Of a stretch of 64,000 bases of DNA, positions 8,277 through 17,076 are shown in pieces. The notes below the pieces were generated by a model. That model was not told where the DNA came from and made no database searches. It saw only the letters and a program-made list of their open reading frames with translations. A program made the translations under genes and the position numbers. Position 1 is the first letter of the stretch; each line of letters begins with the position of its first letter. The stretch is from contig NZ_JASITA010000010.1 of NCBI RefSeq assembly GCF_030063415.1, positions 148,366 through 212,365 on the forward strand. The letters run 5' to 3'. This DNA comes from Streptomyces sp. H27-C3 (GTDB lineage Bacteria; Actinomycetota; Actinomycetes; Streptomycetales; Streptomycetaceae).

Positions 8277-8702
8277 TCAGCCCGCGTCCTTGGTCTCGTT
8301 CGCCGCCCCGCTCGTCTCGTTCGCCCCGCCCGCCTCGCCGGCTTCCTTCGCGTCGTCGACGGACTTGCGGACCTCGTCCATGTCGAGCTCGCGGGCCTGC
8401 CCGATGACGTCCTCCAGGGCGGCCTCAGGCAGAGCGCCGGGCTGGGCGAACACCGCGACGTTCTCGCGCACGATCATCAGCGTCGGAATCGAGCGGATTT
8501 CGAAGGCCGCGGCCAGCTCCTGCTGGGCCTCCGTGTCGACCTTCGCGAAGACCAGATCCTGGTGGCGCTCGGAGGCGCTCTCGTAGACCGGTGCGAACTG
8601 GCGGCACGGACCGCACCAGGAGGCCCAAAAATCGATCAGGATGAATTCGTTCTCCGACACGACCTGATCGAAGTTTTCTTTGGTGAGCTCAACGGTGGAC
8701 AT
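8277..8702 (-). CDS. trxA: Thioredoxin with acidic C-terminal extension
   Basis: A 141-residue thioredoxin. The redox-active WCGPC motif lies at about residues 29-33 and the cis-proline segment SIPTLM near 70-75. The core is followed by about 30 extra residues rich in Glu, Asn and Ala (AGGANETSGAANETK), longer than a standard thioredoxin of about 108 residues. The start is ATG 8700-8702 behind GAGGAG. A promoter matching the SigR consensus lies upstream, so thiol-oxidative induction is likely. It is divergent from a flavin disulfide oxidoreductase, but that enzyme is not a thioredoxin reductase by sequence. Confidence 0.92.
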   Translation of the reverse strand: MSTVELTKENFDQVVSENEFILIDFWASWCGPCRQFAPVYESASERHQDLVFAKVDTEAQQELAAAFEIRSIPTLMIVRENVAVFAQPGALPEAALEDVIGQARELDMDEVRKSVDDAKEAGEAGGANETSGAANETKDAG

Positions 8703-8746
8703 GCGGCGCTCCTCTTCCTGGCACAACGGGCGTAGCCGTCCCGCAC

Positions 8747-8772
8747 AACGACATGCGGGGCCGACGTATTCC
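8747..8772 (-). promoter_or_regulatory. SigR-type promoter of thioredoxin gene
   Basis: On the minus strand GGAAT (8768-8772) is followed by exactly 18 bases and then GTT (8747-8749). This is the published SigR consensus of Streptomyces (GGAAT-N18-GTT), which drives thioredoxin genes under disulfide stress. It lies 45 bp upstream of the start codon. Confidence 0.75.
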
Positions 8773-8819
8773 GCCTGCCCGGGTGGCCACGGCGCACACC
8801 CCCGACCAGACTGCACCCT

Positions 8820-10298
8820 ATGACTGGACGTGTGGATTCTGTGGATGCGACGGGTACTGGGGACGCCGTTGAGTACGACGTGGTGGTGGTCGGCGCCGGG
8901 CCGGTGGGCGAGAACGTGGCGGACGGCGCCAGGACGGCCGGGCTGAGCGTCGCGGTCGTGGAAAGTGAACTGATCGGCGGCGAGTGCTCGTACTGGGCGT
9001 GCATGCCCAGCAAGGCGCTGCTGCGCCCGGTGACCGCGCGCGCCGACGCGCGCCGCGTCCCGGGGCTGCGGCAGTCCGTGCAGGGCCCCCTCGATGTGCA
9101 GGCGGTGCTCGCCCACCGCGATTCCTACGCGTCGCACTGGAAGGACGACGGCCAGGTGGACTGGCTGGAGTCGGTCGGCGCGCACATCTACCGGGGCCGG
9201 GGCCGGCTCGCCGGACCCAAGCAGGTCACGGTCGAGGGCCCCGGCGGCGAACGGCACACGCTCACTGCCAGGCACGCGGTCGCGGTGTGCACCGGCACCC
9301 GGGCCGTCGTACCCGGCCTGCCCGGAGCCGCGGACGCGAAGCCCTGGACGAGCCGCGAGGCGACCAGCGCCCAGCAGGCACCCGGGCGCCTCGTGGTCGT
9401 CGGCGGGGGAGTGGTCGGCGTGGAGATGGCGACGGCCTGGCAGGCGCTCGGCTCGCAGGTGACCGTGCTCGTACGGGGAGAGGGCCTGCTGACCAAGATG
9501 GAGCCCTTCGCGGGCGAACTGGTGGCCGAGGGGCTCACCGGGGCCGGCGCGACGGTGCGTACCGGCGTCTCGGTCGCCTCTGTCGAACGCGACGGCGGGA
9601 CCGGACCGGTCACGGTGGTGCTCAAGGGCGGCGAGCGGATCGAGGCGGACGAGATCCTCTTCGCCACCGGCCGCGCCCCGCGCACCGACGACATCGGCCT
9701 GGAGACGGTCGGTCTGACGGCCGGTGGCTGGCTGGACGTTGACGACAGCTGTCTGGTCCGGGGCAGCGACTGGCTGTACGGCGTGGGCGATGTCAACCAC
9801 CGGGCGCTGATGACCCACCAGGGCAAGTACCAGGCCCGTATCGCGGGCGCCGCCATCGCGGCCAGGGCGCAGGGCGAGCCCCTGGCGACCGGTCCGTGGG
9901 GCGAGCACGCGGCGACCGCCGACCACGAGGCCGTCCCCCAGGTGGTCTTCACCGACCCGGAGGCGGCAGCCGTCGGCCTCAGCCTCGCGGAGGCCGAGGC
10001 GGCGGGGCGCCGGGTGCGCGCGGTCGACTACGACCTGGCATCGGTGGCGGGCTCGGGGCTGTACGCCGACGGGTACCGGGGCCGGGCCCGCATGGTTGTC
10101 GACCTGGACCGCGAGATCGTCATCGGCGCCACGTTCGTGGGACCGGCGGTCGGTGAACTGCTGCACTCCGCCACGGTGGCGGTCGCCGGTGAGGTGTCGC
10201 TCGCCCGTCTGTGGCACGCGGTACCGGCCTATCCGACGATCAGTGAGGTGTGGCTGCGGCTGCTGGAGACGTACCGGGCCGAGGCCGCGAAGAAGTAG
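8820..10298 (+). CDS. FAD-dependent pyridine nucleotide-disulfide oxidoreductase
   Basis: A 492-residue class I flavoprotein of the dihydrolipoamide dehydrogenase/mercuric reductase type. The FAD-binding GAGPVG is at residues 25-30. The redox-active pair Cys56 and Cys61 sits in GGECSYWACMPSK. The NAD(P)-binding fold is VVGGGVVGVE near residue 190, and a C-terminal dimerisation domain carries His-Glu in HAVPAYPTISE. There is no lipoyl-enzyme gene nearby, so the electron acceptor is unknown. It is divergent from thioredoxin with 117 bp between start codons and may share stress control, although the plus-strand promoter is not obvious. Confidence 0.85.
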   Translation: MTGRVDSVDATGTGDAVEYDVVVVGAGPVGENVADGARTAGLSVAVVESELIGGECSYWACMPSKALLRPVTARADARRVPGLRQSVQGPLDVQAVLAHRDSYASHWKDDGQVDWLESVGAHIYRGRGRLAGPKQVTVEGPGGERHTLTARHAVAVCTGTRAVVPGLPGAADAKPWTSREATSAQQAPGRLVVVGGGVVGVEMATAWQALGSQVTVLVRGEGLLTKMEPFAGELVAEGLTGAGATVRTGVSVASVERDGGTGPVTVVLKGGERIEADEILFATGRAPRTDDIGLETVGLTAGGWLDVDDSCLVRGSDWLYGVGDVNHRALMTHQGKYQARIAGAAIAARAQGEPLATGPWGEHAATADHEAVPQVVFTDPEAAAVGLSLAEAEAAGRRVRAVDYDLASVAGSGLYADGYRGRARMVVDLDREIVIGATFVGPAVGELLHSATVAVAGEVSLARLWHAVPAYPTISEVWLRLLETYRAEAAKK

Positions 10299-10311
10299 CG
10301 GCAGTCGACGT

Positions 10312-10337
10312 GACGCACGGTGCCCGCGCCGTGCGTC
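10312..10337 (+). terminator. Hairpin terminator
   Basis: GACGCACGG (10312-10320) and CCGTGCGTC (10329-10337) form a perfect 9-bp stem with an 8-nt loop, starting 13 bp after the oxidoreductase stop codon. The rest of 10338-10653 holds no gene I can support. Confidence 0.7.
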
Positions 10338-10653
10338 GCGCGTCGCGCTGTGGACGGTGACGATTCCCGCCGCGTGCCGTGCCGATCCCGGCCGGTCCTC
10401 ACCCGGGCCGACGGTAACCCCCGCGACGCCGGGCGGTGCCGTATGAGTATGTGCCGCACCATGTGCGTGTTCCGTAGTGAGTACGGATTGGGACGGCCCG
10501 GCGCCGCAGTGCTTCGTGAGGGAAACCCGCGCGGACTCCTCCAGGGGCAGTACGGGACATTTCTTTCGGGCGGTCCCGTCACCGCAGAGGCGGGGGTGTG
10601 CGCGAAGGGCATCGCCTCGCCCCGGGTCTCTCCTCGATCGGGAAGAGAGTCAC

Positions 10654-11040
10654 ATGCACCTCCAGCCCGCACCTGCTTCTCGCCGCCCCGTCCCGCCCCT
10701 GCCTGCCGAGGCACCCGATCTGGCGGGCGTCGACCGGGTCGGGTACGCCGACCACGCCGTGTGGCATCTGCCTGCCTCGCTGAAGGCCGCCGCCCTCGCG
10801 CGGCGCCTCGTTCTCCCCTGCCTGAGCCGCTGGCAGTGCGCGTCCGAGGCCGTGGACACCGTCGCGCTGCTGGTCAGCGAACTCGTGGCCAACGCTGTCC
10901 AGCACGGCGCCGCGCCGATCCTCCTGTGCCTGGGGCGTGAGGGCGACGCCTAGCTGACCATCGCCGTGCACGACGCGGGCACCCTGCCGGTGACGCGTCC
11001 GGCGCGGGCTGTGGCGCCGAGTGCGGAGCACGGACGGGAG
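10654..11040 (+). pseudogene. HATPase anti-sigma-like protein, interrupted by a stop codon
   Basis: The frame from ATG 10654 (ribosome site GGAAGAGAG) shows the start of a histidine-kinase-like ATPase: [13 protein letters not shown] is the N-box. TAG at 10951-10953 then stops the frame, but homologous-looking sequence continues in the same frame ([13 protein letters not shown], the D-x-G box) to EHGRE at 11040. After that the expected glycine-rich C terminus is missing and unrelated sequence begins. Intact relatives regulate sigma factors by partner switching. This copy lacks the last part of the fold and is very likely dead. Confidence 0.75.
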
Positions 11041-11131
11041 CCGCCCGTTCCGCGTCCACATCGACCCGGCGAACGACGGCTCCGAAGAGGTCAGCGAGGT
11101 GGCCGACCGGATACGCGCCGAATTCCTCACG

Positions 11132-11287
11132 GCGCCGGTTGACCCGGAAGACACCCGATTCCACGTCCACCCAGGGCAGGGTGCGCAGCAGATGGCGCGG
11201 GGTGATGCCGCGCGTCTGCGGGGTGGTCTTGGTGGCGCTGGCGAGTTGCCGTGCCGCATCCGGACTGAGAGCGAGTCGATCGTTCAC
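11132..11287 (-). pseudogene. N-terminal remnant of a family 2 encapsulin shell protein
   Basis: From GTG 11287 (GAGGAGG ribosome site six bases upstream) the first 52 codons encode [31 protein letters not shown] and FRVNRR. This order and wording match the N-terminal arm of family 2 encapsulin shells such as cyanobacterial SrpI. After residue 52 the frame stays open but no longer resembles the family and runs into the HATPase remnant. The rest of the shell fold (about 250-400 residues) is absent. The cargo gene (cysteine desulfurase or terpene cyclase in known systems) is not nearby. Confidence 0.72.
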
Positions 11288-11742
11288 AGGGGCCTCCTCG
11301 AAGACGGGCGTGACCCGGGAAGTTCGCCGGGTGGCACACCGGAACGAGGCGATCGTCTTCTCGGTGTCCGGTCACCACAAGGTGCCGATATTGGTGATGG
11401 GCCGGAAAAGTGCTGTACGCGAGGATGCGCACCTTCGTGGCCTTGGGAACGTCGGGCATACGCAGGGAGCAACTGCCCGGCATTTGACGTGATGTGCTCC
11501 TATGTTGGAGCTAGGTGATTCCCAAAGGGCAGCTTATGCGGTGGTGTTTGTCCGGTATCCGGTGGCGGATGTGTTCACGGACGACTTGCGAGTCCGTGGT
11601 GGCGGCCGACCGGCAGCCTGGAACAACCTTCAACAAAACGAAAGTTGGGCCAACCTGAAGTTGCCGGGTCGGGCAGCCCCGAGCCGCGGCGACCATCGCA
11701 GTCGCCGCGGGAGCCGCCGCGAAGGACGAGGCCCGGGACCGC
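11288..11742. other. Gene-free, relatively A/T-rich stretch
   Basis: No credible gene is seen. The segment 11484-11660 is clearly richer in A and T than its surroundings (for example CAACAAAACGAAAG near 11630). Together with the gene fragments on both sides, this suggests a former insertion or deletion hotspot. Confidence 0.4.
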
Positions 11743-12096
11743 TCAGGCGTCGGTGAAGTCGCCCGAGAGCGCCGCCGCCAGACGCAGTTGGGGCGCGGCC
11801 TCGTCGGCGCGACCCTGCCGCTCCAGGCAGCGGCCCAGCATCAGGCGCGCGTAGTGCTCCACGGGGCTGCGCTCCAGCACGGCACGCAGCTGCGTCTCCG
11901 CCTTGCCCAGCTGTGCGGAGTGGTAGTAGGAGCGGGCCAGCATCAGGCGCGGGGCGACCTGCTCGGGCACCTCGTCCACCAGGGAGGTGAGGACGCGCGC
12001 GGCCTTCTCGTACTCCTTGGCGTCGAAGAAGAGGTGCGCCCGCGCCCAGCGGTCGGCGGCCGGGCCGTGGGTGTAGTAGGCGTCGTTCAGGTTCAC
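11743..12096 (-). CDS. Small tetratricopeptide-repeat protein
   Basis: A 117-residue soluble protein with about three TPR units (helices around AKEYEKAARVLTSLV, ARSYYHSAQLGKAETQL and LGRCLERQGRADEAAPQL). TPR proteins act as interaction scaffolds; the partner is unknown. The frame is intact with normal actinobacterial codon use, unlike the broken genes on both sides. The upstream region 12097-12160 is A/T-rich and may carry the promoter. A ribosome site is not obvious beyond GGAGGAG about 10 bases before the start. Confidence 0.75.
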   Translation of the reverse strand: MNLNDAYYTHGPAADRWARAHLFFDAKEYEKAARVLTSLVDEVPEQVAPRLMLARSYYHSAQLGKAETQLRAVLERSPVEHYARLMLGRCLERQGRADEAAPQLRLAAALSGDFTDA

Positions 12097-12249
12097 GGTC
12101 GCTCGCTCCTCCGGTCCGGGTTACTGTTCACCCCCACAACAGAGGTTGAAAGATAAACATTCCCTTGATCGCTGCGGGCGTGGCCGTGCCGGCGCCTGTG
12201 GCCAAGGGCGCGGAACGTGGACGGGCCGCTCCCGCGGGGAAGCGGAAAT

Positions 12250-12600
12250 ATGCCCGTCGGCCTGGCGGGCACCGACCGGGTCGGCCACGCCGTGGACCTC
12301 GCCCACGGGCGGCGGCCCGGGCCGCTCCTCGCCCGAATGCGCCGCCAACACGTCCTCGTCGAGACCCCGTTGATCAGCCACGCCCAGATCCTGCGGGTCC
12401 GCGGCGACCGGCACCCGCTGCGCACCTATCTGGCCGCAGGCGTACCGGTGGCCCTGGCCACCGACGACCCCGGCGTCAGCCGCAGCGACCTGACCGCCGT
12501 GTTCCGGCGGGCCGTCACCGACCAAGGCCTGACGGTCGGACAGTTGCGGCAGGCGGCCCGGGCCTCACTGGACCGCGCGTTCTTCTTCCTGTGGGCGCAG
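12250..12600 (+). pseudogene. C-terminal fragment of an adenosine deaminase-like protein
   Basis: About 117 codons resemble the last third of adenosine deaminases. DRVGHAVDL corresponds to the family's GH box, VETPLISHAQIL to the usual CPTSN box (degenerate here), and ATDDPGVSRSDLT to the metal-binding DD segment. The N-terminal H-x-H metal site and about 200 residues of barrel are missing. After 12600 the frame continues into low-quality sequence. It is a decayed relic, not a functional deaminase. Confidence 0.7.
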
Positions 12601-13120
12601 GGCGGCGCGGCGTGTGTGCGCGGCTGTGGCGGAGCGCGAATGCGCAAAAAAAGGGGGGCGTTGAAATGTGCTCAACTCACCGGGGCTCACCGGGGGAGAC
12701 GCAGGGGTAGGTGCGGCTACGGCTCAGGGTGCGGGAGTCGAGACGATGCGGTGCGCGGTGTTCGTCCGACTCGGACTGTGATCCATGAGGCATCGCCTCC
12801 TCTAGGCCAGGGCGTGCGGCGTATCTGCGGGTCGCGTGATCGTTGAAAACGGAACGGCGGCTGCGCCGGGGATCCGGACTGCGCGACGCCCCAACGCTAG
12901 CAGCGGCTTCGGGCCCTCTCGGAGGCCAAAAGCCCCAGGTGCCGGGACCAAGGTCCCGAGTCGATCGGCGTGCCGCAGCGGCCCTGTGTTGCGGGTTGCG
13001 CCATTCGGGGTGAGCCTGAGGGTGTCCATATGTGACCTTTTGGCTACTTTCTGTTCCGCCGGGGTGGGGCGGGCGTCGGAAGCCGGTCCGAGGTCACCGC
13101 ACACACCGGGAGCCTTCGTC
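12601..13120. other. Upstream region of the HATPase gene
   Basis: No gene is supported in these 520 bp. It contains a homopolymer run (AAAAAAAGGGGGGC near 12646-12659) and the DevR/OsdR-like palindrome at 12943-12958. A GGGAG ribosome site at about 13108-13112 belongs to the gene downstream. Confidence 0.5.
12943..12958. promoter_or_regulatory. DevR/OsdR-like palindrome
   Basis: CGGGACCAAGGTCCCG is a 16-bp palindrome with the GGGAC-N4-GTCCC layout of the DosR/DevR box (consensus GGGACTWWAGTCCC). Streptomyces OsdR uses related sites. It lies 163 bp upstream of the HATPase start, at the head of a cluster with a flavin-reductase-like protein and phosphoketolase. Confidence 0.45.
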
Positions 13121-13666
13121 GTGACCACCCAAGCCGATCGTGAGTACACGCTGGACATGGAGGCCGAGCCGGCCCGAGTCCCCCAGGCCCGCCGGATCGT
13201 CGCCGCGCACCTGCGCCACTGGGGGCTCGAATCCCTCATTCAGCCCGTCAGCCTCGGCGTGTGCGAGCTGCTCACCAACGTCCAGCGGCACGTGGACGGC
13301 GACAAGCGGTGCACGCTCGAACTGCGCTGGACCGGCCGGAGCCTGACCGCCGCCGTCACGGACCACGACCGGCGGCTGCCGCAGGTGCACAGCTCGCCGC
13401 CGGAGGCGGCCCGCGGGCGGGGTCTGGCGATGGTGGCCAGTCTCAGCGACAGTTGGGGCACCCACCGGACCCCTGAGGGCAAGGTCGTCTGGTTCACGCT
13501 CCGGACCGAGGTCGCCGTCGGTCTGCCGCTGGCCGACTTCATCGTCCCGCCGACCGACGCGGTCGCGGTTCAGCCGCAGCCGCAGGGGCAGACCGCCGGG
13601 ACCGAACCGGCGGACTGGTCCGCGGCCTCGGATCCGGATCCGATCGGGGCCCTTGCCGACCGGTAA
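13121..13666 (+). CDS. ATP-binding HATPase protein (anti-sigma-factor-like)
   Basis: A 181-residue protein with a histidine-kinase-like ATPase fold of the RsbW/SpoIIAB type. It has the N-box GVCELLTNVQRHV near residues 47-59, a D-x-(D/N)-R segment AAVTDHDRRLP near 80-90 and the glycine-rich ARGRGLAMVASLSD near 100-113. A proline/glutamine-rich tail of about 45 residues follows. The GTG start at 13121 has GGGAG eight bases upstream; an in-frame ATG at 13157 is the alternative. Proteins of this kind bind sigma factors or anti-anti-sigma factors; no such partner gene is adjacent. Confidence 0.82.
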   Translation: MTTQADREYTLDMEAEPARVPQARRIVAAHLRHWGLESLIQPVSLGVCELLTNVQRHVDGDKRCTLELRWTGRSLTAAVTDHDRRLPQVHSSPPEAARGRGLAMVASLSDSWGTHRTPEGKVVWFTLRTEVAVGLPLADFIVPPTDAVAVQPQPQGQTAGTEPADWSAASDPDPIGALADR

Positions 13667-13706
13667 GCCGTGCCGACGTATTCCGGCGCAGTGAGGAGCA
13701 CATGCA

Positions 13707-14195
13707 GTGGCGGACCTGGAAGGGTTCATCGATCGGTTGGACTACCCGGTCCATGTGGTGACCACCGCGGCTGCCGGGGAACAGGCGGGGTGCCTGGTGG
13801 GGTTCGCCTCCCAGTGCTCGATCGAACCCGTCCGGTTCATGGTCTGGCTGTCCAAGGCCAACCGGACTCTTCGGGTGGCACGGGCCGCCACACACCTGGC
13901 GGTTCACCTCCTGGGACGTGAACAGCGCGCGCTGGCCGAGCTGTTCGGCGGCGAGAGCGGCGAGCGTATCGACAAGTTCGCCCGCGTGCCGTGGACCTCC
14001 GGGAGCGGTGACGTCCCAGTACTGACTGATGCCCCGGCCTGGTTCGTCGGCCGGATCGAGACGCTCATCGACGGCGGAGACCACGTCGGTTTTCTCCTCA
14101 GTCCCGTCTCGCACGGAGAGCCGGGGGAGCGCGAGGGCGCCCTGCTGATGCTGAGGGATGCCATCGACATCGAGCCGGGGCACCCGGTCGGCTGA
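13707..14195 (+). CDS. Flavin reductase-like domain protein
   Basis: A 162-residue protein with the split-barrel flavin-binding fold: YPVHVVTTAA near the start, GCLVGFASQCSIEPVRFMVWLSKANRT style substrate/FMN strand pairs, and HLLGREQRALAELFGGES near residues 70-85. Family members reduce FMN/FAD or act as the reductase part of two-component monooxygenases. The start is GTG 13707 with GAGGAG upstream; the ATG at 13702 is out of frame. It follows the HATPase gene by 40 bp and probably shares its transcript. Confidence 0.8.
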   Translation: MADLEGFIDRLDYPVHVVTTAAAGEQAGCLVGFASQCSIEPVRFMVWLSKANRTLRVARAATHLAVHLLGREQRALAELFGGESGERIDKFARVPWTSGSGDVPVLTDAPAWFVGRIETLIDGGDHVGFLLSPVSHGEPGEREGALLMLRDAIDIEPGHPVG

Positions 14196-14244
14196 GCACC
14201 CGCCGCCCCATACCGTTGGTGTCCGGGTGCCGCCCGCGCCCGCG

Positions 14245-16596
14245 TCAGCCGCTCCAGGTCCAGTCCGTGACCTCGGGCAGGTCCGTGCCGTGCTCGCGGA
14301 TCCACGCGTGATGCCGGGTGCGGGCGTCGGCCATCGTCTGGCGCACGGGCGCGGCGCGGACGGCGAGGCCGGGGACGCGGTCGATGACGTCCATGACCAG
14401 CCGGTACCGGTCCAGATCGTTGCGTACGACCATGTCGAACGGCGTGGTCGTGCTGCCCGACTCCTTGTAGCCGCGCACATGGAGGCTGTCGTGCCCGGTA
14501 CGCCGGTAGGCCAGACGGTGCACCAGCCAGGGGTAGCCGTGGTAGGCGAAGACGACCGGTTTGTCGGGGGTGAACAGGGCGTCGTACTCCGAGTCGGGCA
14601 TGCCGTGCGGGTGCTCGCCCTGCGGCATCAGGCGGGTCATGTCGACGACGTTGACGACCCGGACACTCAGGTGCGGCAGATGCTCGCGGAGCAGTTGTGC
14701 CGCGGCGAGAGTCTCCTGGGTGGGTACGTCGCCCGCGCAGGCCAGCACGACGTCCGGCGCGCGCTCCGTGCTCTCCGTGCCCGCCCAGGGCCAGATGCCG
14801 GCGCCGCGCGCGCAGTGGGCGCGGGCCTCGTCCAGGGTGAGCCAGTCGAAGCAGGGCTGCTTGCCCGCGACGATCACGTTGACGTAGTCGCGGGAGCGCA
14901 GGACATGGTCGGCGACGGCGAGCAGGGTGTTGGTGTCCGGCGGCAGATACACGCGTACGACGTCGGGGCTCTTGTTGAGTACGTGGTCGACGAAACCGGG
15001 GTCCTGGTGGGAGAAGCCGTTGTGGTCCTGGCGCCAGACATGGCTGGTGAGCAGGTAGTTGAGGGACGGGACCGGGCGGCGCCAGGTCAGTTCGCGCGAG
15101 GTCTTCAGCCACTTGATGTGCTGGTTGACCATGGAGTCGACGATATGGACGAATGCCTCGTAGCAGGAGAACAGTCCGTGCCGCCCGGTGAGGTTGTAGC
15201 CCTCCAGCCAGCCCTGGCAGGTGTGTTCGGAGAGGATCTCCATCACCCGGCCGTCGTGGGCGAGGTGTTCGTCGGTGGGCAGGGTCCGCGCCTGCCAGGC
15301 CTTGCCGGTGGTCTCGTACAGCGCACCGAGGCGGTTGGACTCGGTCTCGTCGGGACCCACGACCCGGAAGTTCCGGCGCTCCGACGTGTCGGTCATGATT
15401 TTCGCGAGCATGCCGCCGAGCACCCGGGTCGGTTCGTGGAGGACTGTGCCGGGCTTGCCGACAGGGACGGCGAAGTGCTCCAGGGGCGGAACGGGAAGGT
15501 CGCGCACGAGGGTTCCGCCGTTGGCGTGCGGGGTGGCACCGAGCCTGCGGGCACCCTCCGGGACACCGGCGAGTACCTGCGCGGTGGGTCGTCCGTCGGC
15601 GTCGAAGAGCTCATCGGGGCGGTACGAACGAAGCCAGGCCTCCAGCTGCGCGAGATGCTCGGGGTTGTCCCGTACGCCCGAGAGCGGCACCTGGTGCGCG
15701 CGCCAGGTGCCCTCCACGGGCAGACCGTCGACTTCGGCCGGTCCGGTCCAGCCCTTCGGGGTGCGCAGCACGATCATGGGCCAGCGCTGCCGCTCGGTGA
15801 CGCCCTCGTCCCGTGCGGCCCGCTGGATGCGCGCGATGCTGTCCAGGGCGGTGTCCATCGCATCGGCCATGGCGCGGTGCACGGCGAACGGCTCGTCGCC
15901 GTCGACATGGATCGGCTCGTGACCGTAGCCGCGCAGCAACGCGTCGAGCTCGCCGGGGGACAGGCGCGCCAGCACCGTCGGGTTGGCGATCTTGTAGCCG
16001 TTGAGGTGCAGGATCGGCAGTACGGCGCCGTCGTGCACCGGGTCGAGGAACTTGTTGGAATGCCAGGACGCGGCGAGCGGGCCGGTCTCGGCCTCCCCGT
16101 CACCGATCACACACGCGACAAGGAGCTTCGGGTTGTCGAAGGCGGCGCCGTAGGCGTGCGAGAGCGAGTAACCGAGCTCACCGCCCTCGTGGATCGAGCC
16201 GGGCGTCTCCGGCGCGACATGGCTGGGCACCCCGCCGGGGAACGAGAACTGCCGGAACAGCCGCTCCATGCCTGCCCGGTCCCGGCTCACGTCGGGGTAC
16301 GTCTCGGAGTACGAGCCCTCCAGCCAGGAGTTGGCCAGCACCGCGGGGCCACCGTGCCCGGGACCCCAGACGCACAGGGTTTCCTGGTCGCGTTCGCGCA
16401 CGATGCGGTTGAGGTGGGTGTGCACCAGGTTGAGGCCGGGTGAGGTGCCCCAGTGGCCCAGCAGCCGCTCCTTGATGTGCTCAGGCCGCAGCGGCTCCGC
16501 CAGCAGGGGATTGGTCAGCAGGTAGATCTGGCCGACGGCCAGATAGTTCGCGGCACGCCAGTGCGCGTCGAGCTCGGCCAGCCGGTCCTCGGTCAC
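14245..16596 (-). CDS. Xylulose-5-phosphate/fructose-6-phosphate phosphoketolase
   Basis: A 783-residue thiamine-diphosphate enzyme, the usual size for phosphoketolases. Landmarks are LTNPLL and WGTSPGLN in the N-terminal region, GPGHGGPA, then [15 protein letters not shown] and GDGEAETGP in the cofactor-binding domain. It cleaves xylulose 5-phosphate to acetyl phosphate and glyceraldehyde 3-phosphate. The GTG start at 16596 lies six bases after GAGGAG. An acetate kinase gene, often its partner, is not adjacent. It is convergent with the flavin-reductase-like gene. Confidence 0.93.
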   Translation of the reverse strand: MTEDRLAELDAHWRAANYLAVGQIYLLTNPLLAEPLRPEHIKERLLGHWGTSPGLNLVHTHLNRIVRERDQETLCVWGPGHGGPAVLANSWLEGSYSETYPDVSRDRAGMERLFRQFSFPGGVPSHVAPETPGSIHEGGELGYSLSHAYGAAFDNPKLLVACVIGDGEAETGPLAASWHSNKFLDPVHDGAVLPILHLNGYKIANPTVLARLSPGELDALLRGYGHEPIHVDGDEPFAVHRAMADAMDTALDSIARIQRAARDEGVTERQRWPMIVLRTPKGWTGPAEVDGLPVEGTWRAHQVPLSGVRDNPEHLAQLEAWLRSYRPDELFDADGRPTAQVLAGVPEGARRLGATPHANGGTLVRDLPVPPLEHFAVPVGKPGTVLHEPTRVLGGMLAKIMTDTSERRNFRVVGPDETESNRLGALYETTGKAWQARTLPTDEHLAHDGRVMEILSEHTCQGWLEGYNLTGRHGLFSCYEAFVHIVDSMVNQHIKWLKTSRELTWRRPVPSLNYLLTSHVWRQDHNGFSHQDPGFVDHVLNKSPDVVRVYLPPDTNTLLAVADHVLRSRDYVNVIVAGKQPCFDWLTLDEARAHCARGAGIWPWAGTESTERAPDVVLACAGDVPTQETLAAAQLLREHLPHLSVRVVNVVDMTRLMPQGEHPHGMPDSEYDALFTPDKPVVFAYHGYPWLVHRLAYRRTGHDSLHVRGYKESGSTTTPFDMVVRNDLDRYRLVMDVIDRVPGLAVRAAPVRQTMADARTRHHAWIREHGTDLPEVTDWTWSG

Positions 16597-16693
16597 GGTC
16601 TCTCCTCGCGTAGCCCTGTGTCGTGTCCCGACGCTCTCACCTTCCGACGCTCTCACGACGGACGCCCAGGGGGCGGTTGGCGTGATCCCACCG

Positions 16694-17029
16694 TCAGTCG
16701 GGTGTCTCCTCCTCGGCCGGATCCGCGACCTGCGTCGTGCTGTCTTTGCTCTCCTCCTCGGCGGGGGCCTTCGCGCCGCCGTTCCTCACGACCGGGAAGG
16801 ACGGGGCGTTCGTCCCGGCGTCCGGGAGGTCGCGCCCGACCGGCTCCTCGGCGGCGCCGGTGCCGGTGCCGGGGCCGACCGGGGTCTCGAACTCCCCGGG
16901 GGGACCTTGGCCGTCCTGGGGCTCCCGCTGTCCGGTCACCTCGGTCTCCTGTTTCTGGCCCTGCTCCCGGCCCTGCTTCTGCGCCCGGTGGGCGCCGTCA
17001 CGCCGTTCCTCGTCGTTGCTGTCACTCAT
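16694..17029 (-). CDS. Small hydrophilic low-complexity protein
   Basis: A 111-residue protein dominated by Glu, Gln, Gly, Pro and Asp, with no hydrophobic core (for example [18 protein letters not shown] and a C-terminal [19 protein letters not shown]). It is probably disordered. The start at ATG 17029 has GAGGA six bases upstream. It is not a recognised family. It lies between a WhiB-like gene and phosphoketolase on the same strand, so it may be part of the same stress locus. Confidence 0.6.
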   Translation of the reverse strand: MSDSNDEERRDGAHRAQKQGREQGQKQETEVTGQREPQDGQGPPGEFETPVGPGTGTGAAEEPVGRDLPDAGTNAPSFPVVRNGGAKAPAEEESKDSTTQVADPAEEETPD

Positions 17030-17076
17030 GGCTGTCCTCACTGGTTGTCGCGACCGGTCGTAGCGGCCGGCCGCAC

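Noticed and set aside
11021..11150. Plus-strand frame with codon bias reading [15 protein letters not shown]
   Set aside because: About 30 codons look coding-like, but there is no start, no family recognition and it overlaps the encapsulin and HATPase relics.
14245..16596. Transketolase instead of phosphoketolase
   Set aside because: Length of 783 residues and the [15 protein letters not shown] and GDGEAETGP segments are specific for phosphoketolases.
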